Part shown: in pieces, positions 46,847 to 55,881 of the stretch | How positions within the stretch are numbered: position 1 is the stretch's first letter | Layout of the letters: each line of letters starts with the position of its first letter | From: Pseudomonas iranensis | Lineage (GTDB): Bacteria > Pseudomonadota > Gammaproteobacteria > Pseudomonadales > Pseudomonadaceae | Length of the DNA: 64,000 nucleotides | Assembly: GCF_014268585.2 (NCBI RefSeq) | Contig: NZ_CP077092.1 | Location: forward strand, 6,009,515-6,073,514 | Direction: 5' to 3' | Translations under genes and position numbers: made by a program | Notes under the pieces: model-generated | Told to the model about the DNA's origin: nothing | The model's database searches: none | What the model saw: only the letters and a program-made list of their open reading frames with translations

Positions 46847-47572
46847 ATGACCGACAAGCCACAGGTACCCGCCCGACCAGTCGACGAATCAGCGTCAGAG
46901 AGCCTTGAGGCGGCCGCGGTTGCCGCCTACCTGGAGGCTCATCCGGACTTCTTCGTCGAGCACGAAGAGCTGCTGCCGTCGCTGCGCATTCCGCACCGAC
47001 GCGGCGACACCGTGTCGCTGGTCGAGCGGCAGATGACCATCCTGCGCGACCGCAATATCGAGATGCGCCATCGCCTTTCGCATCTGATGGACGTGGCCCG
47101 CGACAACGATCGCCTGTTCGAAAAAACCCGCCGACTGATCCTCGCGCTGATGGATGCATCGACCCTGGAAGACGTGGTCATCAGCGTTGAAGACAGCCTG
47201 CGTCAGGATTTCCAGGTGCCCTTCGTCAGCCTGATCCTGCTCGGCGACAACCCGGCCCCGGTCGGCCGCTGGGTTACCCACGCCGATGCGCAAACCGCGA
47301 TCGGTGGCCTGCTCACCGAAGGCAAAAGTGTCAGCGGCAGCCTGCGTGAACATGAGCTGGATTTTCTCTTCGGCGAAGAACAGCGCCAGCAGATCGGCTC
47401 GACCGCCGTGGTTGCCGTCAGCCATCAGGGCATTCACGGCATTCTGGCCATCGCCAGCCGTGACCCGCAGCATTACAAGAGTTCGGTCGGCACCCTGTTC
47501 CTGAGCTACATCGCCGAGGTCATGGGCCGCGTGCTGCCACGGGTCAACAGCTCGCTGCGCTCGGTACGCTGA
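46847..47572 (+). CDS. DUF484 family protein
   Basis: A 241-residue cytoplasmic protein of the DUF484 family, placed as usual between dapF and xerC. Residues 20-90 ([25 protein letters not shown], split) lead into a helical linker and a GAF-like C-terminal domain (about 100-235). No enzymatic function is known. The start at 46847 is preferred; an in-frame ATG upstream at 46805 lies within dapF. Confidence 0.88.
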   Translation: MTDKPQVPARPVDESASESLEAAAVAAYLEAHPDFFVEHEELLPSLRIPHRRGDTVSLVERQMTILRDRNIEMRHRLSHLMDVARDNDRLFEKTRRLILALMDASTLEDVVISVEDSLRQDFQVPFVSLILLGDNPAPVGRWVTHADAQTAIGGLLTEGKSVSGSLREHELDFLFGEEQRQQIGSTAVVAVSHQGIHGILAIASRDPQHYKSSVGTLFLSYIAEVMGRVLPRVNSSLRSVR

Positions 47573-47574
47573 CC

Positions 47575-48474
47575 ATGGAACGACAACTGGACGCCTACTG
47601 CGAACATCTGCGCAGTGAGCGACAGGTGTCGCCGCACACCCTGTCGGCTTATCGCCGCGACCTCGATAAAGTCCTCGGCTGGTGCATCAAGCAGAACATC
47701 GGCAGCTGGGCCGCGCTGGATATCCAGCGCCTACGCAGCCTGATTGCCCGATTGCATGCGCAAGGCCAGTCCTCGCGCAGCCTCGCCCGCCTGCTCTCGG
47801 CGGTGCGCGGGCTCTATCACTATTTGAATCGCGAAGGCCTGTGCGACCACGACCCGGCCACCGGCCTGGCCCCGCCGAAAGGCGAACGGCGTCTGCCGAA
47901 GACTCTCGATACTGACCGCGCCCTGCAATTGCTGGAAGGTGCGGTCGAGGACGATTTTCTCGCCCGGCGCGATCAGGCGATTCTCGAGCTGTTCTATTCC
48001 TCTGGCCTGCGCCTGTCCGAGCTCACCGGGCTCAATCTCGATCAACTCGACCTCGCCGACGGCATGGTTCAGGTGCTCGGCAAGGGCAGCAAGACCCGGC
48101 TGTTGCCGGTTGGCACCAAGGCCCGCGAAGCCTTGGAACACTGGTTGCCGCTTAGAGCCATGACCAACCCGGCGGACGATGCGGTGTTTGTCAGCCAGCA
48201 AGGTCGGCGTCTCGGCCCCCGGGCGATTCAGGTGCGGGTCAAACTGGCTGGCGAGCGCGAGCTGGGGCAGAACCTGCATCCGCACATGCTCCGGCACTCG
48301 TTCGCCAGCCATTTGCTCGAGTCTTCGCAGGATCTGCGCGCGGTGCAGGAATTGCTCGGCCACTCCGATATCAAAACCACGCAGATCTATACCCACCTCG
48401 ACTTCCAGCATCTGGCGGCGGTCTACGACAGCGCCCATCCCCGGGCCAAACGCATGAAAGGCGATGATTCATGA
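47575..48474 (+). CDS. xerC: Tyrosine recombinase XerC
   Basis: A 299-residue site-specific recombinase resolving chromosome dimers at dif with XerD. All catalytic residues are visible: R146 (SSGLRLSEL), K170 (LGKGSKTR), H237 and R240 (HPHMLRHSF), H263 (LGHSD) and the nucleophile Y272 (QIYTHLD). It starts 2 nt after DUF484 and overlaps the HAD gene by 4 nt. Confidence 0.96.
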   Translation: MERQLDAYCEHLRSERQVSPHTLSAYRRDLDKVLGWCIKQNIGSWAALDIQRLRSLIARLHAQGQSSRSLARLLSAVRGLYHYLNREGLCDHDPATGLAPPKGERRLPKTLDTDRALQLLEGAVEDDFLARRDQAILELFYSSGLRLSELTGLNLDQLDLADGMVQVLGKGSKTRLLPVGTKAREALEHWLPLRAMTNPADDAVFVSQQGRRLGPRAIQVRVKLAGERELGQNLHPHMLRHSFASHLLESSQDLRAVQELLGHSDIKTTQIYTHLDFQHLAAVYDSAHPRAKRMKGDDS

Positions 48475-49178
48475 GCATTCAGTTGATCACCTTCGACCTC
48501 GACGACACCCTGTGGGATACCGCGCCGGTGATCGCCAGCGCTGAGACCGTGTTGCGCGAATGGCTGAGCGAGCATGCGTCGAATCTGGGCGCGGTGCCGG
48601 TGGAGCATTTGTGGTCGATTCGCGAGCGAGTGCTGGCGGGCGAACCGGGCCTCAAACACCGCATCAGCGCGCTGCGCCGACGTGTGCTGCTCCATGCGCT
48701 GGAAGAAGCCGGGTATGCCCACGGCGAGGCGTCGGAGCTGGCTGACAAGGCTTTTGAAGTGTTCCTGCATGCGCGGCATCAGATCGAAGTGTTCCCGGAA
48801 GTCGAGCCGCTGCTGGAGCTGCTCGCCAATCACTACGCCCTCGGCGTGGTCACCAATGGCAATGCCGACGTGCGTCGACTGGGGCTGGCGGATTACTTCA
48901 AGTTCGCCTTGTGCGCCGAAGACATCGGCATCGCCAAACCGGATGCGCGGCTGTTTCATGAAGCGTTGCAGCGCGGTGGTGTAAGCCCCGCAGCGGCGGT
49001 GCATGTCGGCGATCATCCTGGCGATGACATTGCCGGCGCTCAGCAGGCAGGCTTGCGCGCGGTGTGGTTCAACCCGACGGGCAAGGTCTGGGAAGCGGAG
49101 CGCTTGCCGGATGCGGAGATTCGCAGCCTGACCGAATTGCCCGCCGTGCTCTCCCGCTGGAATGCTTCCTCGAACTGA
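48471..49178 (+). CDS. HAD-superfamily hydrolase (YigB type)
   Basis: A 235-residue phosphatase with motif [10 protein letters not shown] (8-16), motif [12 protein letters not shown] near 117 and motif [14 protein letters not shown] near 180. The cap domain covers about 20-100. Genes in this place (dapF-xerC-HAD) correspond to E. coli YigB, an FMN phosphatase; the substrate here is inferred. It overlaps xerC by 4 nt. Confidence 0.9.
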   Translation: MSIQLITFDLDDTLWDTAPVIASAETVLREWLSEHASNLGAVPVEHLWSIRERVLAGEPGLKHRISALRRRVLLHALEEAGYAHGEASELADKAFEVFLHARHQIEVFPEVEPLLELLANHYALGVVTNGNADVRRLGLADYFKFALCAEDIGIAKPDARLFHEALQRGGVSPAAAVHVGDHPGDDIAGAQQAGLRAVWFNPTGKVWEAERLPDAEIRSLTELPAVLSRWNASSN

Positions 49179-49189
49179 TCTACAGCCCT

Positions 49190-49277
49190 GTGGGAGCGAG
49201 CCTGCTCGCGAATGCGGTGTGTCATCCAACATGTATGTCGGCTGACATGCCCTCTTCGCGAGCAGGCTCGCTGCCAC
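49190..49277. repeat. Inverted REP pair, class A
   Basis: GTGGGAGCGAGCCTGCTCGC and an opposed copy, which has one change (CTGCCAC instead of CTCCCAC). Spacer about 42 nt. Confidence 0.88.
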
Positions 49278-49318
49278 CGGGGACTGCATTTGTTTTCAAC
49301 GCATTTATTCCAGGCATG

Positions 49319-49347
49319 AAAAAGCCCGCAGCGACGGCGGGCTTTTT
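49319..49347. terminator. Intrinsic terminator between HAD gene and sutA
   Basis: AAAAAGCCCGC pairs with GCGGGCTTTTT around AGCGACG, between convergent genes; it fits either direction. Confidence 0.88.
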
Positions 49348-49367
49348 CAGCAAGCGAGCGACGCGCC

Positions 49368-49694
49368 TCAGATAGGGCGGCTGCCGTACTTGTTGTCCGG
49401 CTTCTTGGGCGGATCGGCGACCACGTTGGCCTCCACTTCCTGCACCTTGCCGCCGCGCGCAAGGAATTCTTCCATGGCCTTGGCCAGGGCGTCACGCTCC
49501 TTGTTCTTGGCTTCGATGCTCGGCAACTCGTCGACCGAGACCGCAGCCTTGGCTTTGCCTTTGGCAGCCGGGGCCGGCGTGTCGTCACCGCCATCATCTT
49601 CGGCAACGTCTTCCGCTGCCGCTTCCAGGCCTTCCTCGGCCTCGTCTTCGTCGCCTACTTCGAGGTCGTCGTTTTCCAGATCATCGTCGCTCAT
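49368..49694 (-). CDS. sutA: SutA, RNA polymerase-binding regulator of slow-growth transcription
   Basis: A 108-residue, highly acidic and mostly disordered protein. It matches SutA: an acidic N-terminal tail (residues 1-40 almost all D/E/A), a central helical part (SIEAKNKERDALAKAMEEFLARG) and the C-terminal KKPDNKYGSRPI. In P. aeruginosa SutA binds the RNA polymerase beta subunit and alters housekeeping transcription during slow growth. Confidence 0.9.
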   Translation of the reverse strand: MSDDDLENDDLEVGDEDEAEEGLEAAAEDVAEDDGGDDTPAPAAKGKAKAAVSVDELPSIEAKNKERDALAKAMEEFLARGGKVQEVEANVVADPPKKPDNKYGSRPI

Positions 49695-49795
49695 GTTCTA
49701 CCTCATGACTTGCCAAAAGCAGATTAGTTATAGACCAGCTTTGGCGACTGTCGAAGCCGCCGTTGAAAAATCTTCTGCCGCTGCCCGGCAGCGGC

Positions 49796-50221
49796 TCATG
49801 CCTGTTCACCGTGCAAGGTTGCGAGGACTTTACGCGCACCGCCATGATCACGGTGCTCGCCCAGATAAATCCCTTGCCAGGTACCCAGGGCCAGCCGTCC
49901 AGCCGCAACCGGCAGACTGATCTGGCAACCAAGCACGCTGGCCTTGAAGTGCGCCGGGAGATCATCCGGGCCTTCGTCGTTGTGCTCGTAGCCGTCCGTT
50001 CCTTGTGGGATCAGACGATTGAAAAATCGTTCGAAGTCGCGACGAACTGCCGGATCGGCGTTCTCGTTGATGGTCAACGACGCCGACGTGTGCTGCAGCC
50101 ACAAATGCAACAGACCGACCCGACAGGTCTTGAGTTCAGGCAAGCCTGCGAGCAACTCGTCCGTCACTAGATGAAAGCCCCGGGGCCTTGCCCGCAGGGT
50201 TATCAGAGTCTGTTGCCACAT
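49796..50221 (-). CDS. YjbQ family protein (UPF0047)
   Basis: A 141-residue protein of the YjbQ family, sometimes named secondary thiamine-phosphate synthase. Conserved parts are [20 protein letters not shown], the [19 protein letters not shown] block and the ending [20 protein letters not shown]. The two histidine-rich loops likely bind a metal. The start is the ATG at 50221 (MWQQTLI). Confidence 0.9.
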   Translation of the reverse strand: MWQQTLITLRARPRGFHLVTDELLAGLPELKTCRVGLLHLWLQHTSASLTINENADPAVRRDFERFFNRLIPQGTDGYEHNDEGPDDLPAHFKASVLGCQISLPVAAGRLALGTWQGIYLGEHRDHGGARKVLATLHGEQA

Positions 50222-50391
50222 ACAGTTCTCCGCTCGTTCGGGGCGCATTCTAGCGTGCTCTGAAAAAAAACAAAGGCCCTAATATTCCTGCAGCGATGTA
50301 AGCGATTGCCCGCAGAAAAAGCCTCGTCGTAAAGACGACCAAAGCCGTAAGAAAAATCCTTTCAGCCGCTCCCTGAATGACAAATCCCGGA

Positions 50392-50427
50392 CAAAAAAAT
50401 GCCCGGCGAACCGGGCAATTTTTTTAT
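50392..50427 (-). terminator. Intrinsic terminator after amtB
   Basis: On the minus strand TTGCCCGG and CCGGGCAT arms around a TTCG loop are followed by seven T residues, directly beyond the amtB stop. Confidence 0.9.
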
Positions 50428-50436
50428 CGCGCGTAC

Positions 50437-51774
50437 TTACAGGTTGTAGCCGCGTTCGTTGTGTTGTGCCAGATCGAGGCCGACCGACTCTTCTTCCTCG
50501 GTTACGCGCAGACCCATGACGGCGTCCAGCACCTTGAGGATGATGAAGGTGACGATCGCGGTGTAGATCACCGTGAAGCCGACGCCTTTGATCTGAATCC
50601 AGACCTGCGCGCCGATGTCAGTCACGGTGCCGAAGCCGCCCAGTGCCGGTGCGGCAAACACACCGGTGAGGATCGCGCCGAGGATACCGCCGATACCGTG
50701 CACGCCGAAGGCGTCCAGGGAATCGTCATAGCCGAGTTTGCGCTTCAGGGTGGTGGCGCAGAAGAAGCACACCACGCCTGCGGCCAGACCGATCACCAGT
50801 GCACCCATCGGGCCGACGGTGCCAGCGGCCGGGGTGATCGCGACCAGACCGGCGACCACACCCGAAGCAATGCCCAGCGCGCTTGGCTTGCCGTGGGTGA
50901 CCCACTCGGCAAACATCCAGCCCAGTGCGGCAGCGGCAGTGGCGATCTGGGTAACCAGCATGGCCATACCGGCAGTGCCGTTGGCAGCGGCAGCGGAACC
51001 GGCGTTGAAGCCGAACCAGCCGACCCACAGCATCGCCGCGCCCATCAGCGTGTAGCCGAGGTTGTGCGGAGCCATTGGTGTGGTCGGGAAGCCTTTGCGC
51101 TTGCCCAGTACCAGGCACGCGACCAGACCGGCGATACCGGCGTTGATGTGCACCACGGTGCCGCCAGCGAAGTCGAGCACGCCCCAGTCCCACATCAGGC
51201 CGCCGTTACCGGACCAGACCATGTGCGCGATCGGTGCATAAACCAGAGTGAACCAGATGCCCATGAAGATCAGCATCGCGGAGAACTTCATGCGCTCGGC
51301 GAACGCACCGACTATCAGCGCCGGGGTGATGATCGCGAAGGTCATCTGGAAGGTAATGAACACCGCCTCAGGGAACAGCGCCGCCGGGCCGGTGATGCTC
51401 GAAGGCGTGACACCGGCGAGGAACGCCTTGCCCATGCCGCCGAAGAACGAATTGAAGTTGACGACGCCCTGTTCCATGCCGGTAGTGTCGAAGGCAATGC
51501 TGTAGCCATAAATGACCCACAGGATGCTGATCAGACCGGTAATGGCGAAGCACTGCATCAGCACGGAAAGAATGTTTTTCGAGCGAACCATGCCGCCGTA
51601 GAACAGCGCCAGGCCCGGGATCGTCATGAACAGCACGAGTGCCGTCGAGGTGAGCATCCAGGCGGTGTCGCCGGAATTGAGGACTGGCGCTGCCACTTCG
51701 TCTGCCGCCATGGCGATGCCGGGCATTACGATGGACAACAGGGCGCCTAGCCCTGCGAATTTACGCAGAGTCAT
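50437..51774 (-). CDS. amtB: Ammonium transporter AmtB
   Basis: A 445-residue inner-membrane ammonium channel. Residues 1-23 form a cleaved signal peptide (MPGIAMA-ADE); eleven hydrophobic segments follow. The hallmark MLTSTALVLFMTIPGLALFYGGMVRSKN (split here) is at about 38-65, and the pore histidines lie in GTVVHINAGIAGLV and GVHGIGG. The start is the ATG at 51774. It is co-transcribed with glnK (37-nt gap), whose product gates this channel under nitrogen excess. Confidence 0.96.
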   Translation of the reverse strand: MTLRKFAGLGALLSIVMPGIAMAADEVAAPVLNSGDTAWMLTSTALVLFMTIPGLALFYGGMVRSKNILSVLMQCFAITGLISILWVIYGYSIAFDTTGMEQGVVNFNSFFGGMGKAFLAGVTPSSITGPAALFPEAVFITFQMTFAIITPALIVGAFAERMKFSAMLIFMGIWFTLVYAPIAHMVWSGNGGLMWDWGVLDFAGGTVVHINAGIAGLVACLVLGKRKGFPTTPMAPHNLGYTLMGAAMLWVGWFGFNAGSAAAANGTAGMAMLVTQIATAAAALGWMFAEWVTHGKPSALGIASGVVAGLVAITPAAGTVGPMGALVIGLAAGVVCFFCATTLKRKLGYDDSLDAFGVHGIGGILGAILTGVFAAPALGGFGTVTDIGAQVWIQIKGVGFTVIYTAIVTFIILKVLDAVMGLRVTEEEESVGLDLAQHNERGYNL

Positions 51775-51811
51775 ATTGTTTTCTCCTGGGGCGTTGGGTT
51801 TGTGGCGGCGC

Positions 51812-52544
<733 letters not shown>

Positions 52545-52805
52545 ATGCTCGCGCCCAAAGACTTCCTCGACGCCCTGAGCGGCACCGCCTCCCGCCTGTT
52601 CAGCGGCGACACGCCACTGCCGAAAGCCGAAATCGAAAGCCAGTTCAAGATGCTGCTGCAAAGTGCCTTCAGCAAACTCGATCTGGTCAGCCGGGAAGAG
52701 TTTGATAGTCAGATGGTGGTGTTGGCTCGCACGCGCGCCCGCCTCGAAAGCCTCGAAGCCAAGGTTGCCGAGATGGAAGCGAAGCTGACACCGCCCGCGG
52801 AATAA
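52545..52805 (+). CDS. ubiK: UbiK, accessory factor for ubiquinone biosynthesis
   Basis: An 86-residue protein of the YqiC/BMFP family: an amphipathic N-terminal part (PKDFLDALSGTASRLF) and a C-terminal coiled coil (TRARLESLEAKVAEMEAKL). It forms trimers that bind membranes and UbiJ, supporting aerobic ubiquinone synthesis. It is divergent from glnK, as in other Pseudomonas. Confidence 0.93.
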   Translation: MLAPKDFLDALSGTASRLFSGDTPLPKAEIESQFKMLLQSAFSKLDLVSREEFDSQMVVLARTRARLESLEAKVAEMEAKLTPPAE

Positions 52806-52815
52806 TTCGCGCCCC

Positions 52816-52850
52816 CTGTAGGGGCTGCCGAAGGCTGCGATCTTTTGATC
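52816..52850 (+). repeat. Class B REP (single)
   Basis: CTGTAGGGGCTGCCGAAGGC and its continuation to GATCTTTTGATC, directly after ubiK. It is the same class as the IS target at 14957/16462, differing at one base in GTAGGGGCT. Confidence 0.85.
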
Positions 52851-53017
52851 TATAGACCTTCAACCATCCCCGCAACGTCCTACAACCTTTATGACCGCCG
52901 TCCGATTGCGCCAAAAAGCCCAGGTTTCTAAGCTCATCTGATACTGAATGTTCAGCAGAGGGTTTGGCGACCAGGGCAGGGCCATGGTGGAAAAGGGCTT
53001 CGCGGATGCTGCAATCG

Positions 53018-53287
53018 CTATAAACCCGCATGCCGGAGCTGGGCCCTGCGCAAATCGTAAGTCGATTGGAGATTCATCCAGAACTCAGGCGTAGTGTTGA
53101 GATGAGTGGCAAGGCTGATTGCCAGATCGGCGCAGATCCTGAGCTGGCATTTCACAAGCTTTTCGATCTCACTTTCGGGCCAGTTCGTGGGCATGGCCAG
53201 ATCCATGACAGTCATGCCCAACGGCTCCATGAACTCTTTATTCAGAACCTCGCCCGGATGAATCGGGCGCATACCATTGCGGTTCAT
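53018..53287 (-). CDS. higA: HigA-type antitoxin (orphan)
   Basis: An 89-residue XRE-family antitoxin that starts MNRNGMRPIHPGEVLNKEF, the standard HigA/VapI opening. It continues with PLGMTVMDLA, a HTH region (residues about 25-60) and the conserved TTPEFWMNLQSTYDL. The helix-turn-helix sequence is unusual (AMPTNWPESEIEKLVKC), so DNA binding may be altered. The cognate HigB toxin normally lies just upstream on the same strand. The 150 nt there contain no HigB-like frame. It may be a remnant or act as an anti-addiction module. Confidence 0.85.
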   Translation of the reverse strand: MNRNGMRPIHPGEVLNKEFMEPLGMTVMDLAMPTNWPESEIEKLVKCQLRICADLAISLATHLNTTPEFWMNLQSTYDLRRAQLRHAGL

Positions 53288-53440
53288 TTTTCGCCTCCAG
53301 AGGCTGCGTTGAGTGACCAAACTGGAGCATCCGATTCAGGAAAACAAGACCATCAAAACCGTTTGGCCGGCGTCCTACAACTAATAGGGCATAACCCTAC
53401 GAGAATCAGCGTCTGCGCCTGATTCCGTGAGTTCTTGGCT

Positions 53441-54004
53441 GTGATTAGGCTGGTGGCTTTCGCCTGCGCTGGTCGATCCTATTCGTCGAGTTCCAGGCGA
53501 TACACATTGATCGCCAGACACTCTGGTTCTGGATCCCTCTTGTCTCATTTGCTCAAGCTCAAAGAAAACACGCTGGTTCAGCATCCAGATGGTGGTTACA
53601 TCTTTGGCACGATCCCCGATATGCCAAAATTCGGCTTGCCAGGCGGGAAGATTTATCTGCGGGTAGGTATTCACCGTCGAGCGAATAGTGGTTTTGGCGT
53701 AGTGCACATTTGGGAAGCCCATAGTGCCGATTTGCTCAAGCATGGTTGCCAGACTGCCGATGGGGTAACAGCGATTGTTGCGAAAATGATCGTCCCGGGG
53801 GCACAAATCTATTGTGAGTTCAAAGAACAGCGATGTGGAAACAGGGTCGCGGTACTGAGGACATCTATGGGAACACTGATTCTTGAACCGCGACACGAGC
53901 GCGCCACAGGATTTGGTTACTTCGTGGTGACTTGGTACCCGCAAAAACGTGCACATGGCACGTTAGTGGGGCAGATACCACGAGCACCACCAAATCAGAA
54001 ATAA
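53441..54004 (+). CDS. Unrecognised protein, possibly toxin-like
   Basis: About 187 residues from a GTG at 53441 (a TTG at 53435 is also possible; no good Shine-Dalgarno decides). The first 30 residues are low-complexity and may not be translated. The rest looks like a real globular protein: GGYIFGTIPDMPKFGLPGGK, VHIWEAHSADLLK, MIVPGAQIYCEF and MGTLILEPR, ending in a TW-aromatic strand. The H-x-W-E-x-H start and strand-rich tail recall small secreted nuclease toxins, but I cannot assign a family. Base composition is lower in GC than the core genes, suggesting acquisition. A terminator follows directly. Confidence 0.6.
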   Translation: MIRLVAFACAGRSYSSSSRRYTLIARHSGSGSLLSHLLKLKENTLVQHPDGGYIFGTIPDMPKFGLPGGKIYLRVGIHRRANSGFGVVHIWEAHSADLLKHGCQTADGVTAIVAKMIVPGAQIYCEFKEQRCGNRVAVLRTSMGTLILEPRHERATGFGYFVVTWYPQKRAHGTLVGQIPRAPPNQK

Positions 54005-54030
54005 AAAAAGGCGTCCGATGGACGCCTTTT
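54003..54030 (+). terminator. Intrinsic terminator after the 53.4-kb gene
   Basis: AAAAGGCGTCC pairs with GGACGCCTTTT around a GAT loop, right at the end of the unrecognised gene. This supports that gene being transcribed on the plus strand. Confidence 0.9.
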
Positions 54031-54387
54031 AAGTATTTTTTGAGGAGTAGTCGCAGCGATTCTTTAGCTCCTGGCTTTACGGCCTTGGGTTCAGAATCCG
54101 ACAGGCTAGCCCGTCGTCACTACTTCAGAGAAACCAGCTTTCTCTGCTGCCAAAAATGCGGGGGAGCTTTTGCTGGTGCCCAGTCCCGACGAATGCGCAG
54201 TTGCAGTCCTCGAACGGGATGATCCGTCAATGCCGGTCGAGAGTCAACGGTCCAATTCAGGCAAGCAATGACAGCCCATCGGGTCTTGATACGTCTTGTA
54301 AACCTCTATTTCAGCACTGAAACCCGGCTCAACTACCCTTCAAAAACCCGCAGGAAGCGGCTCCCCGATTCAGCTCAAGGAACGACC
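54031..54387. other. Gap upstream of yifB without a recognised gene
   Basis: 357 nt, lower in GC. A stop-bounded plus-strand frame of about 50 codons (ending near 54269, with ELLLVPSPDECAVAVLERDD) has protein-like composition and may be the tail of a lost gene. The last part holds the yifB promoter. Nothing else was identified. Confidence 0.4.
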
Positions 54388-55881
54388 ATGTCCCTCTCCA
54401 TTGTCCACAGTCGCGCCCAGATTGGCGTGGAAGCCCACGCTGTTACCGTCGAAGTTCATCTGGCCAACGGTCTTCCCTCGCTGACCATGGTCGGCCTGCC
54501 TGAAGCGGCGGTGAAGGAGAGCAAGGATCGGGTGCGCAGCGCGATCATCAATTCCGGGCTGCAATTTCCGGCGCGGCGGATCACCTTGAATCTGGCGCCG
54601 GCGGATCTGCCCAAGGATGGCGGGCGCTTCGATCTGGCGATTGCTTTGGGGATTCTGTCGGCCAGTGTGCAGGTGCCCTGTCTGACCCTGGACGAGGTGG
54701 AATGTCTGGGTGAATTGGCATTGTCCGGTGCCGTGCGGCCGGTGCGTGGCGTGCTGCCGGCGGCACTGGCGGCGCGCAAGGCCGGGCGGGCGTTGGTGGT
54801 GCCTCGAGCGAATGCGGAAGAGGCGTGCCTGGCTTCGGGGCTGAAAGTGTTCGCAGTCGATCACTTGCTGGAAGCGGTGGCGCATTTCAATGGGCACACG
54901 CCGGTCGAGCCTTACGTTTCCGATGGTTTGATGCACGCTGCCAAGCCCTATCCCGACCTCAACGAAGTGCAGGGTCAAACAGCCGCAAAGCGCGCACTGC
55001 TGATTGCCGCAGCGGGGGCGCACAATTTGTTGTTCAGCGGGCCACCGGGAACCGGAAAGACGCTGCTGGCCAGTCGTCTGCCGGGATTACTGCCGCCGCT
55101 TTCCGAATGCGAGGCGCTGGAAGTGGCAGCGATTCAATCGGTCGCCAGCGGGGTTCCCTTGACTCACTGGCCGCAGCGGCCGTTCAGGCAACCGCACCAT
55201 TCGGCTTCAGGGCCGGCATTGGTCGGTGGCAGCTCGAAACCGCAACCCGGCGAAATCACCCTCGCCCACCATGGCGTACTGTTTCTCGATGAGTTGCCGG
55301 AGTTTGATCGCAAGGTTCTGGAAGTGCTGCGCGAGCCCTTGGAGTCCGGGCATATCGTCATCGCTCGGGCCAAGGATCGCGTGCGTTTCCCCGCACGGTT
55401 TCAATTGGTGGCAGCGATGAATCCGTGTCCCTGTGGATATCTTGGCGAACCCAGCGGCAAATGCTCGTGCACACCGGACATGGTCCAGCGCTATCGCAAC
55501 AAGCTGTCAGGGCCGCTGCTGGACCGGATCGATCTGCACCTGACCGTGGCGCGGGAGGCAACCGCGTTGAATCCGGCAGCCAAGCCCGGCGAAAACAGCG
55601 CCAGCGCTGCGGCGTTGGTGGCCGAAGCGCGGGAGCGCCAGCAGAAACGTCAGGGCTGTGCCAATGCCTTTCTCGACCTGCCGGGGTTGAAGCGCCACTG
55701 CACGTTATCCACAGCCGACGAGAAATGGCTGGAGGCGGCCTGCGAGCGATTGATCTTGTCGCTGCGCTCGGCGCATCGCCTGCTCAAGGTCGCGCGCACG
55801 CTGGCGGATCTTGAACAGGCCGATGCGATTACCCGCGAGCATCTGGCCGAGGCACTGCAATACCGGCCGGCGACACCTTAA
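54388..55881 (+). CDS. YifB/ComM family AAA+ ATPase
   Basis: A 497-residue protein with an N-terminal Lon-protease-like domain (about 1-170) and an Mg-chelatase-type AAA+ domain. Walker A GPPGTGKT is at about 219-226 and Walker B LFLDELPEFD near 300. The C-terminal region has the Cys-rich zinc-like pair (NPCPCGYLG...CSC) near 345-365. ComM is a helicase promoting branch migration in natural transformation. The start is the ATG at 54388; upstream in-frame sequence is unsupported. Confidence 0.93.
   Translation: MSLSIVHSRAQIGVEAHAVTVEVHLANGLPSLTMVGLPEAAVKESKDRVRSAIINSGLQFPARRITLNLAPADLPKDGGRFDLAIALGILSASVQVPCLTLDEVECLGELALSGAVRPVRGVLPAALAARKAGRALVVPRANAEEACLASGLKVFAVDHLLEAVAHFNGHTPVEPYVSDGLMHAAKPYPDLNEVQGQTAAKRALLIAAAGAHNLLFSGPPGTGKTLLASRLPGLLPPLSECEALEVAAIQSVASGVPLTHWPQRPFRQPHHSASGPALVGGSSKPQPGEITLAHHGVLFLDELPEFDRKVLEVLREPLESGHIVIARAKDRVRFPARFQLVAAMNPCPCGYLGEPSGKCSCTPDMVQRYRNKLSGPLLDRIDLHLTVAREATALNPAAKPGENSASAAALVAEARERQQKRQGCANAFLDLPGLKRHCTLSTADEKWLEAACERLILSLRSAHRLLKVARTLADLEQADAITREHLAEALQYRPATP

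Noticed and set aside
52687-53031. 114-residue minus-strand frame after the HigA gene
   Set aside because: It runs through a REP element and the antisense of ubiK, so at least its second half is not a gene; the first half has no recognised family.
53381-53956. 191-residue minus-strand frame in the accessory islet
   Set aside because: The plus-strand frame over the same DNA has a more protein-like sequence and ends at a strong terminator; the minus frame has no recognisable domain.
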